Positions 37,499 to 46,502 of a DNA stretch of 64,000 bases are shown here, piece by piece. The DNA is taken from assembly GCF_014652855.1 (NCBI RefSeq), contig NZ_BMZP01000003.1, forward strand, positions 1-64,000, in the 5' to 3' direction. The first letter of the stretch is position 1. Each line of letters starts with the position of its first letter. The position numbers and the translations under genes were made by a program. The DNA is from Novosphingobium pokkalii (lineage in GTDB: Bacteria > Pseudomonadota > Alphaproteobacteria > Sphingomonadales > Sphingomonadaceae). The notes below the pieces were generated by a model that was not told where the DNA came from, made no database searches, and was given only the letters and a program-made list of their open reading frames with translations.

Positions 37499-39046
37499 TC
37501 AGTAAGCCCGCGCGATCAGGATCGTTTCCACCGCCGGCTCGCCGGTGAACGGGCAGGTGCCGCTGGGCACGGGCGCGTCGAGCGGCGTGTTGCGGATGGT
37601 GAGCTTGAGCGCTTTCAACTGCTCCACCACCTTGTCGAGCGCGGCGCCGGTGGGGCGCGACCAGCCCAGTTCGACCCAGCCGGGGAACTTGCGATCCTCG
37701 GCAAAATAGGCGGCGAGGCCATCGAGATCGGTCACGCCGCGTTCGATCTGCGCGTCGCGGCGGGCGGCAGCTTCGGCAAAGAGAGCAGCCTGGATCGATT
37801 CCAGTTCGGCCACGGCGTTGGCGACGAAATCGTCCTTGGCCTGGCCGACGAAGTTGACCTTGCCATCCTCGCGCCACAGGCGATCACGGCGCACGGCCGA
37901 AACCTGGCCGTTTTCTGCGTCGCGCCCGCCGATTTCGAGGATCAGCGGCACGCCCTTCTTGACCCAGGCCCAGCGCTTGGCAGTGGCCTTGCCGGGGCGC
38001 TTGTCGAGCAGCACGCGCACCTTTTCGTCGAACACGCTGAGCTTGGCGAGCGCCTTGCGCAGGTCTTCGCAATAGGCGAGCAGCGCTTCATCGCCCTCGT
38101 TGTCGCGCAGCATGGGCAGGATCACGATCTGGTGCGGCGCCACCTGCGGCGGGGTGCGCAGGCCATCATCATCGCCGTGCGTCATGATCACGCCGCCGAT
38201 CAGGCGGGTCGACACGCCCCACGACGTGGTGTGGCACAGCGTCTGCTGGCCATCCTTGTCCTGATAGCGGATGCCGGCGGCCTGCGAGAACGTGGTGCCC
38301 AGATAATGCGAGGTGCCGGCCTGGAGCGCCTTGCCATCCTGCATCATCGCTTCGATCGAATAGGTCGCGACGGCGCCAGGGAAGCGCTCGTTTTCCGGCT
38401 TCGGCCCGGCGATCACCGGCAGGGCCAGCACGTCCTGCGCGAAGCTGCGGTACATTTCGAGCGCGCGCAGGGTTTCCTCCATCGCGTCCGCCTCGTCGGC
38501 ATGGGCGGTGTGGCCTTCCTGCCAGAGGAATTCACTGGTGCGCAGGAACATGCGGGTGCGCATTTCCCAGCGCACGACGTTGGCCCACTGGTTGGTCAAG
38601 AGCGGCAGATCACGCCACGATTGCACCCAGCGCGCCATGGCCGCGCCGATGACGGTTTCCGACGTGGGGCGCACGACCAGCGGCTCTTCCAGCTTCGCTT
38701 CGGGATCGGGCATCAGCCCGCCCTTGGGATCGGACACCAGGCGATGGTGGGTGACGACCGCCATTTCCTTGGCAAAGCCTTCCACATGGTCGGCTTCCTT
38801 GGCGAAATACGACAGCGGGATGAACAGCGGAAAATAGCAGTTCTCGACGCCCGCTTCCTTGATGCGCGCGTCCATCAGCTTCTGGATGCGTTCCCAGATG
38901 CCGTAACCCCACGGCTTGATCACCATGCAGCCGCGCACGCCGGATTCCTCGGCAAGCTCGGCCTCGGCGATCACCGCCTGATACCATTGGGCGAAGTCTT
39001 CGTCGCGCTTGACCGGCAGCGCGTGCTTGATCTTGGGCTGGTTCAT
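37499..39046 (-). CDS. proS: Prolyl-tRNA synthetase, archaeal/eukaryotic-like type
   Basis: This 515-residue class II synthetase charges tRNA-Pro. The class II motifs are VVRPTSETVIGAAMARWVQSWRDLPLL (motif 2 region), RTSEFLWQEGHTAHA and SHYLGTTFSQAAGIRY. The C-terminal zinc-like domain ends ETILIARAY, with the final Tyr characteristic of type 3 enzymes. There is no inserted editing domain between motifs 2 and 3. Most described alphaproteobacterial enzymes are the shorter bacterial type 2 (about 440 residues), so this type may have been acquired by transfer. Start 39046 (MNQPKIKHALPVK) was chosen over 39082. Confidence 0.93.
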   Translation of the reverse strand: MNQPKIKHALPVKRDEDFAQWYQAVIAEAELAEESGVRGCMVIKPWGYGIWERIQKLMDARIKEAGVENCYFPLFIPLSYFAKEADHVEGFAKEMAVVTHHRLVSDPKGGLMPDPEAKLEEPLVVRPTSETVIGAAMARWVQSWRDLPLLTNQWANVVRWEMRTRMFLRTSEFLWQEGHTAHADEADAMEETLRALEMYRSFAQDVLALPVIAGPKPENERFPGAVATYSIEAMMQDGKALQAGTSHYLGTTFSQAAGIRYQDKDGQQTLCHTTSWGVSTRLIGGVIMTHGDDDGLRTPPQVAPHQIVILPMLRDNEGDEALLAYCEDLRKALAKLSVFDEKVRVLLDKRPGKATAKRWAWVKKGVPLILEIGGRDAENGQVSAVRRDRLWREDGKVNFVGQAKDDFVANAVAELESIQAALFAEAAARRDAQIERGVTDLDGLAAYFAEDRKFPGWVELGWSRPTGAALDKVVEQLKALKLTIRNTPLDAPVPSGTCPFTGEPAVETILIARAY

Positions 39047-39120
39047 GCCCTGCCGGTTAGCCGGTGCCGCGGATCGGGGCAACGCCCCAATGCGCGCAGT
39101 TTGGCAAAAAGCGATCTAAC

Positions 39121-39198
39121 GGCACCGGCCCTCTCCCCCACCCGACCTCCCATAGGGTACTATCGTTGGGAGGCCGGGTGGGGGAGAGGGCCGGTGCC
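39121..39198. repeat. 78-bp palindrome, copy 1
   Basis: Arms of 32 bases (starting GGCACCGGCCCTCTCC) flank a 14-base loop, TAGGGTACTATCGT. This copy has one arm mismatch. It is identical to the copy at 48506-48583 except for one base. It lies between phaR and proS. Confidence 0.92.
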
Positions 39199-39206
39199 GC
39201 CTGCGC

Positions 39207-39773
39207 TTATTTGCCGAGCTGTTCCAGCTTCTTCTGCATTTCGGCCATCTGCTTGCGCAGTTCCGAAAGCTCGCTGTCGCCGCTGGCCGGCTTGTCGTCT
39301 TCGCGCGGCGCGCCGCCGGCGGCCGTGGCGCCAGGCACGAATGCGGCGGCTGCGGCCTTGAACATTTCCATGTTGCGCTGGGCAATCTGGGCGAGCGGAT
39401 TGGCGCCGATCGAGTCCTCGATCGCCTTGCGCAGCTTGTTCTGGTTCTCGCGGAAATGCTCCATCGAGGCTTCCAGATAGCCAGGCAGCAGGGCCTGCAT
39501 CGAATTGCCGTACATCGCGATCAACTGGCGCAGGAAGTTGGTCGGCAGCATCTGCTCGCCGGCGGCTTCCTCTTCCATGATGATCTGGGTGAGGATCGAA
39601 TGGGTCAGGTCTGCGCCGCTCTTGGCGTCGATCACTTTGAACTCGACGTTTTCCTTCACCATCTGGGCGAGGTGGTCGAGCGTGATGTAGCTGGACGTCC
39701 GCGTGTTGTAGAGACGGCGGTTGGCGTACTTCTTGATGATGACGGTATCGCCGTCCTTAGCCTGATTTGCCAT
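39207..39773 (-). CDS. phaR: Polyhydroxyalkanoate synthesis repressor
   Basis: This 188-residue regulator binds polyhydroxyalkanoate and represses phasin and related genes. The PHB_acc_N DNA-binding domain opens it (VIIKKYANRRLYNTRTSSYI). Two accessory segments follow: NFLRQLIAMYGNSMQALLPGYLE and FRENQNKLRKAIEDSIG. A C-terminal coiled coil (SELSELRKQMAEMQKKLEQL) ends it. No synthase or depolymerase gene is in the window. Confidence 0.94.
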   Translation of the reverse strand: MANQAKDGDTVIIKKYANRRLYNTRTSSYITLDHLAQMVKENVEFKVIDAKSGADLTHSILTQIIMEEEAAGEQMLPTNFLRQLIAMYGNSMQALLPGYLEASMEHFRENQNKLRKAIEDSIGANPLAQIAQRNMEMFKAAAAAFVPGATAAGGAPREDDKPASGDSELSELRKQMAEMQKKLEQLGK

Positions 39774-39845
39774 TTTTATCGGACCCCCACTGGGAATGTC
39801 ACAGAGGATTAGCAGATGCAGTATGTGCGGCGCAATATGACTTAA

Positions 39846-40922
39846 TCAAGATGCGGGACGCGGCTTTTCGCGCAAAAAACGACGCCCCAGCAGCGTCAGC
39901 AGCTCATATTGGGACAAGCCACTGATTTTCGCGGCTTCCGGCAGGTTGTAGGCCAGATCCAGCCAATCGCCTTCCGCCAGATCGGGTGCACTTGTTGCAT
40001 CCACTATGGTCATATCCATCGAGACCCGGCCGAGCACGGGCAAGGCCCTGCCCTGCCACATAAATTCGCCCCGGCCAGACCATGTGCGCAAGTATCCGTC
40101 GGCATAGCCGACCGCCACCACGGCCGCCGCGATCGGACGGTCGGCCACGAAGGTGGCGTTATAGCCCACGCGGTCTCCCGCGCTGAGCTGGCGACGCTGG
40201 ATCACGGCCGCCTGGGGCCGCGCGACGGGCGCGATCACGCCGGCCAGTTCGCTGCGCACAATGCCGCCATAAAGCGCGATGCCCGGCCGCGTGAGATCGG
40301 CATGCCACGGCGCGCCGAGCGCGATGCCGGCGCTGTTGGCCAGGCTGTAGCGCCGCGCCGGCACTTGCGCGCGCACGGCGTTGAAACGCTCCAGTTGCTG
40401 CGCATTTTGCGCAACGTCTTCGTCCGCGCTGGCGAGGTGCGAGATACAGCAATCGATATCCAGCCCCGCGAGCGCCGGGTCACCGAGATCGGCGAGCGGT
40501 AGGCCAAGGCGGTTGATGCCGGTATCGACCATCAGATCACACAAGCCGCCGCCCGCTTCGCGCCAGCGCTGCACTTGGGCGAGCGAATTGAGCACGGGGC
40601 TGACGCCGGTGGCGCGGGCATAGGCGACATCGGCCGCGTTCATCGGCCCGTGCAGCACGTGGATCGACGCCGGTGGCACATGGGGCAGCAGGTCCGGCAC
40701 TTCACACCAGTGCGCGACGAACCAGTCGCGACAGCCCGCTTGCGCCAGGATCGGCACGACCCGCGCCGCCCCCAGGCCATAGGCATCGGCCTTCACCGCC
40801 GCGCCCGCGCGGGCCGCGCCGCTCAACCGATCGAGCGCCTGCCAGTTGGCCGCCAGGGCCGTGGCATCGAAAGCAAGCCGCAGCGCGGCGGGAGGCAGGG
40901 GAACGGGGGAAAGCGCAGACAA
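39846..40922 (-). CDS. alr: Alanine racemase
   Basis: This 358-residue PLP enzyme makes D-alanine for peptidoglycan. The PLP lysine is K44 in AAVKADAYGLG, the catalytic tyrosine is Y254 in RVGYNATF, and a carboxylate/phosphate-binding stretch GRVSMDMTIVD follows. It is the last gene of the radA-cvpA-scaffold-MFS-alr run. The length is normal. Confidence 0.94.
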   Translation of the reverse strand: MSALSPVPLPPAALRLAFDATALAANWQALDRLSGAARAGAAVKADAYGLGAARVVPILAQAGCRDWFVAHWCEVPDLLPHVPPASIHVLHGPMNAADVAYARATGVSPVLNSLAQVQRWREAGGGLCDLMVDTGINRLGLPLADLGDPALAGLDIDCCISHLASADEDVAQNAQQLERFNAVRAQVPARRYSLANSAGIALGAPWHADLTRPGIALYGGIVRSELAGVIAPVARPQAAVIQRRQLSAGDRVGYNATFVADRPIAAAVVAVGYADGYLRTWSGRGEFMWQGRALPVLGRVSMDMTIVDATSAPDLAEGDWLDLAYNLPEAAKISGLSQYELLTLLGRRFLREKPRPAS

Positions 40923-40954
40923 GGTTCGATCAATTCCGGTTGGATGGGGCCGGG

Positions 40955-42562
40955 TCAGCCCGCTTCATCGTGCGGCAAGCCGCCCTTGAGGCCCCAGGCG
41001 GAAACCACCAGCGCCACCAGCACGACAACCCAGGTGTACCACAGCCCGGCATAGGGATCGCCCGTCTTGGCGATGATGAGTGTGGAAAGAAACGGCAGGA
41101 AGCCGCCGAAATAGCCGGTGCCGATGTGATAGGGGATGGACAGCGAGGAATAGCGGATGCGCGGCGGGAACATTTCGCACAGCGTGGCCGCAACCGGGCC
41201 ATAGGTCGCGCCCGACAAGGCCATCAGGCCGACGAGCACGAGCACGACCAGCACGGCGCGGCCCGGCGTGGGCGTGACGCGGGCCAGGTCATAGCCGGCC
41301 TTGGCCAGCAGCCCTTCCAGCGCCTTGCCGCGCGCCTTCTTGTCCGCCCAGGGATAGGCATCGAGCGGCAGGCGCGCTGCACCGGCGTGGAGCGTGAGCA
41401 CCGGCGCGCTTTCCAGGCGATAGGAGACGCCAGTGGCGGTGAGATCGGACAACAGCTTGGCACAAGGGCTGGACTGATCCGCCGCGAAAGCATCGAAGCG
41501 GCAATCGGGGCCGGCGACCACCACCGGCAGCTCGCGCGCCTGGCGCGCCAGATGCGGATTGGCCAGCGCGCCGATGCCCCAATAGAGCGGGAACAGCAGC
41601 ACCAGCGTGGCGACATAGCCCCACACGATCGGCGCCTTGCGGCCCACCTTGTCGGAGACATGGCCGAACAGCAGGAAAGTGCCGACGCCGAACAGCGCGG
41701 CAATGCCGACGATGATCTCGGCCGCCGTCTCGTTCATGCGCATCGCGGTTTTCAGGAACGTCAGGCTGCTGAACATCGCCGTGTACCAGATCACGGTGAG
41801 CCCGGCGGCAATGCCGAACAGCGCGACGAGCAGCCGCTTCTTGTTGCCCGGCGCGGTCAGGCTTTCCATGAACGGATTGCCGGCCAGCTCGTTTTCCGCC
41901 TTCATCGCCTGGAACACCGGGCTTTCCGACAACTTGAGCCGCATCCACAGCGAAATCGCCAGCAGCGCCAGGCTGAGGATGAACGGCACGCGCCAGCCCC
42001 AGGCCGCCCACAGGTCTGGCCCCAGCAGCGCCTTGCAGGTGAGCACCACGATCAGGCTGAGCACGAAGCCGCCGACCACGCCGGCCTGGATGAAGCTGGT
42101 GAAGAACCCGCGCCGCTGCGGCGCGCAGTGTTCGGCCACATAGACCGCCGCGCCGCCATATTCCCCACCCAGCGCCAGCCCCTGCGCCACGCGCAGCAGG
42201 ATGACGATGGCCGGCGCGGCGTAGCCGATATTGGCGGCCGAAGGGACCAGGCCAACCCCCGCCGTCGCCACACCCATCAGCGCAACCGTGGCAAGGAAGG
42301 TATATTTGCGCCCGAGCCGGTCACCCAGGAACCCGAACAGCACCGCGCCAAGCGGGCGAAAGCCGAAGCCGACCGCAAAGACCAGCCAGAACAGCAGTAG
42401 TTCCAGCGTGGCATTGCCGGTGGGGAAGAACGCCTTGGAAAGGATCGACCCCAGCGTGCCGTAGATGAAGAAATCGTACCATTCGAACACCGTGCCGGCC
42501 GAACTGGCGGCGATCACCAGCCGAATGTCTGCCGCGGTCGGCTCCGCGTGGGTGGTGTTCAT
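40955..42562 (-). CDS. MFS transporter, metabolite:H+ symporter family
   Basis: This 535-residue transporter begins with the MHS hallmark ASSAGTVFEWYDFFIYGTL and has GFLGDRLGRKY between helices 2 and 3. Its central loop (about residues 330-430) is enlarged, with CRFDAFAADQ and a soluble stretch rich in Asp/Lys. It is a member of the family of proline, dicarboxylate or shikimate symporters; the substrate is unknown. It lies between alr and the scaffold gene on the same strand with 32- and 40-bp gaps. Start 42562 was chosen by the MHS N-terminus. Confidence 0.9.
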   Translation of the reverse strand: MNTTHAEPTAADIRLVIAASSAGTVFEWYDFFIYGTLGSILSKAFFPTGNATLELLLFWLVFAVGFGFRPLGAVLFGFLGDRLGRKYTFLATVALMGVATAGVGLVPSAANIGYAAPAIVILLRVAQGLALGGEYGGAAVYVAEHCAPQRRGFFTSFIQAGVVGGFVLSLIVVLTCKALLGPDLWAAWGWRVPFILSLALLAISLWMRLKLSESPVFQAMKAENELAGNPFMESLTAPGNKKRLLVALFGIAAGLTVIWYTAMFSSLTFLKTAMRMNETAAEIIVGIAALFGVGTFLLFGHVSDKVGRKAPIVWGYVATLVLLFPLYWGIGALANPHLARQARELPVVVAGPDCRFDAFAADQSSPCAKLLSDLTATGVSYRLESAPVLTLHAGAARLPLDAYPWADKKARGKALEGLLAKAGYDLARVTPTPGRAVLVVLVLVGLMALSGATYGPVAATLCEMFPPRIRYSSLSIPYHIGTGYFGGFLPFLSTLIIAKTGDPYAGLWYTWVVVLVALVVSAWGLKGGLPHDEAG

Positions 42563-42602
42563 GGCGTGCAAATTCCCCCGGCCTTGTCTTGTCGGGACAG
42601 GC

Positions 42603-43034
42603 TTAGCCTGCCTTGGCCGGCTCCGCCAGCGCGGCCAGCGCAGCATCCCATGCCAAGAGGATGGCGCCATGGCGGCCGGGATAGTCCCGCGCCCGGCGCA
42701 GCAAGGCGATGCCGGGCCAATCGGGTTCACCCCCCTCGCCCGCCAGCCAGGCGCCGAGAGCGGCGCGCGCGGTTTGCAGATCAGGCAAGGTGCGACCGAT
42801 CGCGGCCTCCGCAAAGACCTGCGCTGCGGCCTGACCAACGGCGCAGGCATGGGGCCGCAGGCCAAGGCGCACGATGCGTCCTTCAGCATCGAGCGACAGG
42901 CCAATGTCCAGAGTGCTGCCACAGGCGCGCGAGCGGGCTGAGCCGACGCGAGGCAGGCTCTCGTCCCAAGGGTGCTGCGCCAGGGACATGGCGGCGGCGA
43001 GCACTTCGGGCGTGTAGAGCACGGTCGCGCTCAT
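42603..43034 (-). CDS. IscU/NifU-like Fe-S scaffold protein, third Cys missing
   Basis: This 143-residue relative of the IscU/SufU scaffolds retains the two N-terminal ligand cysteines C38 (RACGST) and C64 (PHACAVGQA). The third, which in IscU lies in a HCS-like motif near residue 106, is replaced by YPGRHGAILLAWDA with no cysteine. Family length is normal. The Asp next to the first ligand is also changed (ACGST). It could be a carrier with another function. The gene lies one base after cvpA and 40 bp before the symporter gene. Annotated family members of this kind are common in alphaproteobacteria. Confidence 0.85.
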   Translation of the reverse strand: MSATVLYTPEVLAAAMSLAQHPWDESLPRVGSARSRACGSTLDIGLSLDAEGRIVRLGLRPHACAVGQAAAQVFAEAAIGRTLPDLQTARAALGAWLAGEGGEPDWPGIALLRRARDYPGRHGAILLAWDAALAALAEPAKAG

Positions 43035-43035
43035 C

Positions 43036-43629
43036 TCAGTCGGCCGTGGCGCGCTTGCGGTGATGGGCGGCTTTCTTGTGCGCCGTCGTGGCCTCGGGCG
43101 CGGGAGCATCGGCATCCTCATCCGCCGCCTTGGCCGCTTCCTCGCGCCGTTCCGCGATCATCGAGACGAGTTCCTCGCTGGCGGCGTTGAGGAACGGATA
43201 GGTGCGCGCGGCGGTGATCCATTCCGGCCGGCCCTTTACGCCCCACACCACGTCATAGGCAAAGACCAGCAGCGAAAAGCCCAGGACCATCAGGATGGCG
43301 CCCTTGACCGCACCAAAGCCGAAGCCGAGCAGGCGATCGATCGGCCCGAGCATCGAATCGCGGCTGGCCGCGCCCAGCTTGCGCGCAAGCAACCGCATGA
43401 TGCCCCAAGGCACGACCATGAGCAGCGCATAGGCGAGGACGCCCGCACCGGTGTCGGTCTTGAGGTGGGGCTTGAGCGCCTCGGTCAGGGGCTCCAGACC
43501 ATAGTGCACCGCAATGAGCACGATGCACCAGGCTGCAAGCGAGAGCACTTCTTCCACGAAACCGCGAAAGAAACCGCCGATCGCGCCGACCGCGACGACC
43601 AGAAAGACAACATAATCGAAGCCGGTCAT
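43036..43629 (-). CDS. CvpA-family membrane protein
   Basis: This 197-residue protein has four predicted membrane helices and the CvpA pattern FDYVVFLVVAVGAIGGFFRGFVEEVLSLAAWCIVLIAVHYG at the N-terminus. The C-terminal 45 residues are a charged tail (EERREEAAKAADEDADAP...AHKKAAHHRKRATAD). CvpA was linked to colicin V and stress resistance in other bacteria. It follows radA after 10 bp. Confidence 0.93.
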   Translation of the reverse strand: MTGFDYVVFLVVAVGAIGGFFRGFVEEVLSLAAWCIVLIAVHYGLEPLTEALKPHLKTDTGAGVLAYALLMVVPWGIMRLLARKLGAASRDSMLGPIDRLLGFGFGAVKGAILMVLGFSLLVFAYDVVWGVKGRPEWITAARTYPFLNAASEELVSMIAERREEAAKAADEDADAPAPEATTAHKKAAHHRKRATAD

Positions 43630-43639
43630 ACCCTGCCGA

Positions 43640-45007
43640 TTAGGCGCCGCTCATCACCCGGTCAACGAGATTTGGGAGCAGCCGGATCGGGGAAAAGCGC
43701 AAGCCGTCCACCTTTTCTGCCGCGCCATCGGGGCCGTGGACCTGGCGGAAGCCCAGCTTGGCCGCCTCGCGCAGGCGCACCCCGGCATGGGCCACCGGGC
43801 GCACTTCGCCAGCCAGCGAAACCTCACCGAACCACGCCGTGCCCGAGGCAAGCGGGCGATCCGCCAGCGCGGAAACCAGCGCGGCGGCCACGGCCAGATC
43901 GGCCGCCGGGTCGGTCAGGCGATAGCCGCCCGCGACGTTCAAATAGACTTCGGCCGAGGAAAAGCTGAGGCCACAGCGCGATTCGAGCACGGCGAGCAAC
44001 ATGGCGAGCCGCCCGGAATCCCAGCCGACTACGGCGCGGCGCGGCGTCGCGCCGCTGGCCAGCCGCACGGTGAGCGCCTGGATTTCCACCAGCACCGGCC
44101 GGGTGCCTTCGAGGGCGGGAAACACCGCGCTGCCCGGCACTGGTTCTTCCCGGCCGGAAAGGAACAGCAGCGAGGGATTGCCCACTTCCTCTAGCCCCGC
44201 GCCGGCCATGGCGAACACGCCGATTTCATCGACCGCGCCAAAGCGGTTCTTGATCGCGCGCAGAATGCGATACTGGTGGCTGCGCTCCCCCTCGAAGCTC
44301 ATCACCACGTCGACCATGTGCTCCAGCACGCGCGGCCCGGCGATCGAGCCATCCTTGGTGACATGGCCGACCAGCACCAGCGCGACGCCGTTTTCCTTGG
44401 CATAGCGGATCAACTCGAACGCGCAGCCGCGCACCTGGCTGACCGTGCCGGGCGCGCCCTCGATCTGGTCGGAATGCATCGTCTGGATCGAATCGATCAC
44501 CAGCAGGGCGGGCGTGTCCATGCTGCCCAGCGTGGTGAGGATGTCGCGCACCGAAGTGGTGGAGGCAAGCCGGATCGGCGCCTTGCCCAGCCCCAGCCGA
44601 TCGGCGCGCAGGCGGATCTGGTCAGACGCTTCTTCCCCGCTGATGTAGACGACCAGGCCACCCGCGTTGGCAATGCTCGCGGCGGTCTGCAACAGCAGGG
44701 TGGACTTGCCGATGCCGGGATCGCCGCCCATCAGGATGGCCGAGCCAGGCACCAGGCCGCCGCCCAGAGCGCGATCGAATTCGGCCAGGCCCGTCTTGCG
44801 CCGCTGCGGCAGGGCCACCGGCGTATCGAGCGAGACGAACTGCACCGCGCGGCCACCGCTGGACAAGTCATGCTTGGCGGAAAACACCGTCTGCGGCGCC
44901 TCTTCCACCAGAGTGTTCCATTCCGCGCAATCGGGGCACTGCCCCTGCCAACGCGAGGAGACGCTGCCACAGGCCTGGCAGACATAGCGACGTTTGGGCT
45001 TGGCCAT
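43640..45007 (-). CDS. radA: DNA repair protein RadA
   Basis: This 455-residue RecA-like ATPase acts in branch migration and recombinational repair. The zinc finger C10-C13-C24-C27 (YVCQACGSVSSRWQGQCPDC) is at the N-terminus, Walker A is GGDPGIGKST with K101, and the RadA-specific KNRFG motif precedes DEIGVFAM. The Lon-like C-terminal domain (GWDSGRLAMLLAVLESRCG) is complete. It opens the five-gene run with cvpA. Confidence 0.97.
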   Translation of the reverse strand: MAKPKRRYVCQACGSVSSRWQGQCPDCAEWNTLVEEAPQTVFSAKHDLSSGGRAVQFVSLDTPVALPQRRKTGLAEFDRALGGGLVPGSAILMGGDPGIGKSTLLLQTAASIANAGGLVVYISGEEASDQIRLRADRLGLGKAPIRLASTTSVRDILTTLGSMDTPALLVIDSIQTMHSDQIEGAPGTVSQVRGCAFELIRYAKENGVALVLVGHVTKDGSIAGPRVLEHMVDVVMSFEGERSHQYRILRAIKNRFGAVDEIGVFAMAGAGLEEVGNPSLLFLSGREEPVPGSAVFPALEGTRPVLVEIQALTVRLASGATPRRAVVGWDSGRLAMLLAVLESRCGLSFSSAEVYLNVAGGYRLTDPAADLAVAAALVSALADRPLASGTAWFGEVSLAGEVRPVAHAGVRLREAAKLGFRQVHGPDGAAEKVDGLRFSPIRLLPNLVDRVMSGA

Positions 45008-45066
45008 GGCGACGCGCTAACGCGAACAGAGCAAGAACGCAAGCCGGGTTTGCCGCCAGTATGGCA

Positions 45067-45591
45067 TCATGGCGCAGTCGCCAGACGCACACGCAGCGCC
45101 CGCGCCGCCAGCAAGACGCCCAAGCCGCGTCCGATCAGGACGCCCGACAGCGTCCCCCGGATGGCCACTTCCCCCAGGCGCAGCATAGGCAGATGGGACG
45201 TTGCGGGGGCAACCGCATCGAACACGGCCATGCCATAGCGCAGCGCGAAAATGACGAGGATCAGCGCGAAGACCAGCCAACTGCCGCGCAGATGAAGCCG
45301 CAGCGGCGGGCCACCCTCCACCCGCAGCAGCAGATGATGGCCGAGCGGACGGCCAGCCAGACCGCCCAGCATCAGCGCCCCGAGCCAGATCGCGGTTTCC
45401 AGCGTGGACGCATGGGTCGTCACCAGGCCCACCACGCCGAGCACCACGACGACAGCGGGCAGGATGATCGGGCCGGCAAGCCCGACCGTGCGCGGACGGG
45501 TGGCCTGCCAGGCGCGCAACAGCACGACCGCGAGCAGGAACCAGACATAGACCGGGGTATGCGAAACGATCGCCAGGGCGCTGTGCGACAT
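45067..45591 (-). CDS. DUF6622-like membrane protein
   Basis: This 174-residue protein has five to six hydrophobic segments (VYVWFLLAVVLLRAW, IILPAVVVVLGVVGLVTT, AIWLGALMLGGLAG and more). I place it tentatively in the DUF6622-like group of small inner-membrane proteins of unknown function. Start 45591 has a GGAG site 11 bases upstream; 45618 is the alternative. It is divergent from the LytTR regulator gene at 45696, which is the likely partner. Confidence 0.75.
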   Translation of the reverse strand: MSHSALAIVSHTPVYVWFLLAVVLLRAWQATRPRTVGLAGPIILPAVVVVLGVVGLVTTHASTLETAIWLGALMLGGLAGRPLGHHLLLRVEGGPPLRLHLRGSWLVFALILVIFALRYGMAVFDAVAPATSHLPMLRLGEVAIRGTLSGVLIGRGLGVLLAARALRVRLATAP

Positions 45592-45695
45592 TGGACTTGC
45601 AGCTCCGTTTTGCAGCATGAATGCAGGGCTTGATCGACTATCGGTGCGCTAGCGGCCGGGCCAGCCGGAGATTCGGCAAATGCGTTGGAGTTTTC

Positions 45696-46502
45696 GTGAA
45701 TTGGCATGATGCACAATTGGCGCTTCGCCATGGGTGCCGGATCGTGGCCGCGCCGCCGTTCCTGGCGCTGATCGGCCTGATCACCCTGATCGGCAGCCTG
45801 TTCGACCGATCGGGGCAGACAGGCCTGTCCATGGCCCTGGGCTTTGCCCTGCACCTGGTGCGCAATCTGGCGGGTGCGACAGTGGCCACCCTGGTCATCG
45901 TGGTTCTGGCCCGCGCCCTGCCGCCGCGCGTGCCGGTGCTGTTGCGTCTGGCGCTGGCAGGGCTGGCCGCCGCACCGCTGGTTCATGGCACCATGGCGGG
46001 CGGTGCCGCCGTGACAGCAGGCCACTGGCCAAGCTGGGCCTTTGCCGGCTGGCCGCTGGCCCGCGATGCCATCATGGTCAGCGCGATTGCCGTGGTCGTC
46101 GGCCTGTTCCGCGCCGATCGCGCCCGCCCGGCAGGGCGAGCGGAACCGTCAGCGACACCGCAAACGGAACCTCCAGCCCCGGCGTTGCTGCGACGCCTGC
46201 CACCCGATCTCGGCGCCGACCTGGTTCGGGTGAGCGCCTGCGACCACTATGTGGAGGTGCAGACGCGCGCGGGTGCCACGCTGATCCTGCTGCGCCTGGC
46301 CGACGCATTGGACGAACTGGCCGGAGTGCCGGGCATGCAGATCCACCGATCCCACTGGGTGGCGCACGGGGCGATGGCGGCGGTGGTGGTGGAGCAGCGG
46401 CGGCCGCTGCTGGTGCTCGATGACGGGCAGCGCCTGCCGATCAGCCGCAGCCGCCTGAGCCATGTGCGCGGCGCGCTGGCCGATCGCGCCGCTACTCGCT
46501 GA
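45696..46502 (+). CDS. Membrane-anchored LytTR-family DNA-binding regulator
   Basis: This 268-residue protein has about four membrane helices in its first 135 residues, then an Ala/Pro linker and a C-terminal LytTR domain (LPPDLGADLVRVSACDHYVEVQTRAGATLILLRLADALDEL...MQIHRSHWVAHGAM...LPISRSRL). GTG at 45696 is chosen because GGAG lies five bases before it. LytTR regulators with membrane partners respond to signals such as quorum or envelope stress. The divergent membrane protein is 104 bp away. The stop overlaps the end of the convergent ClC gene by 11 bp. Confidence 0.85.
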   Translation: MNWHDAQLALRHGCRIVAAPPFLALIGLITLIGSLFDRSGQTGLSMALGFALHLVRNLAGATVATLVIVVLARALPPRVPVLLRLALAGLAAAPLVHGTMAGGAAVTAGHWPSWAFAGWPLARDAIMVSAIAVVVGLFRADRARPAGRAEPSATPQTEPPAPALLRRLPPDLGADLVRVSACDHYVEVQTRAGATLILLRLADALDELAGVPGMQIHRSHWVAHGAMAAVVVEQRRPLLVLDDGQRLPISRSRLSHVRGALADRAATR

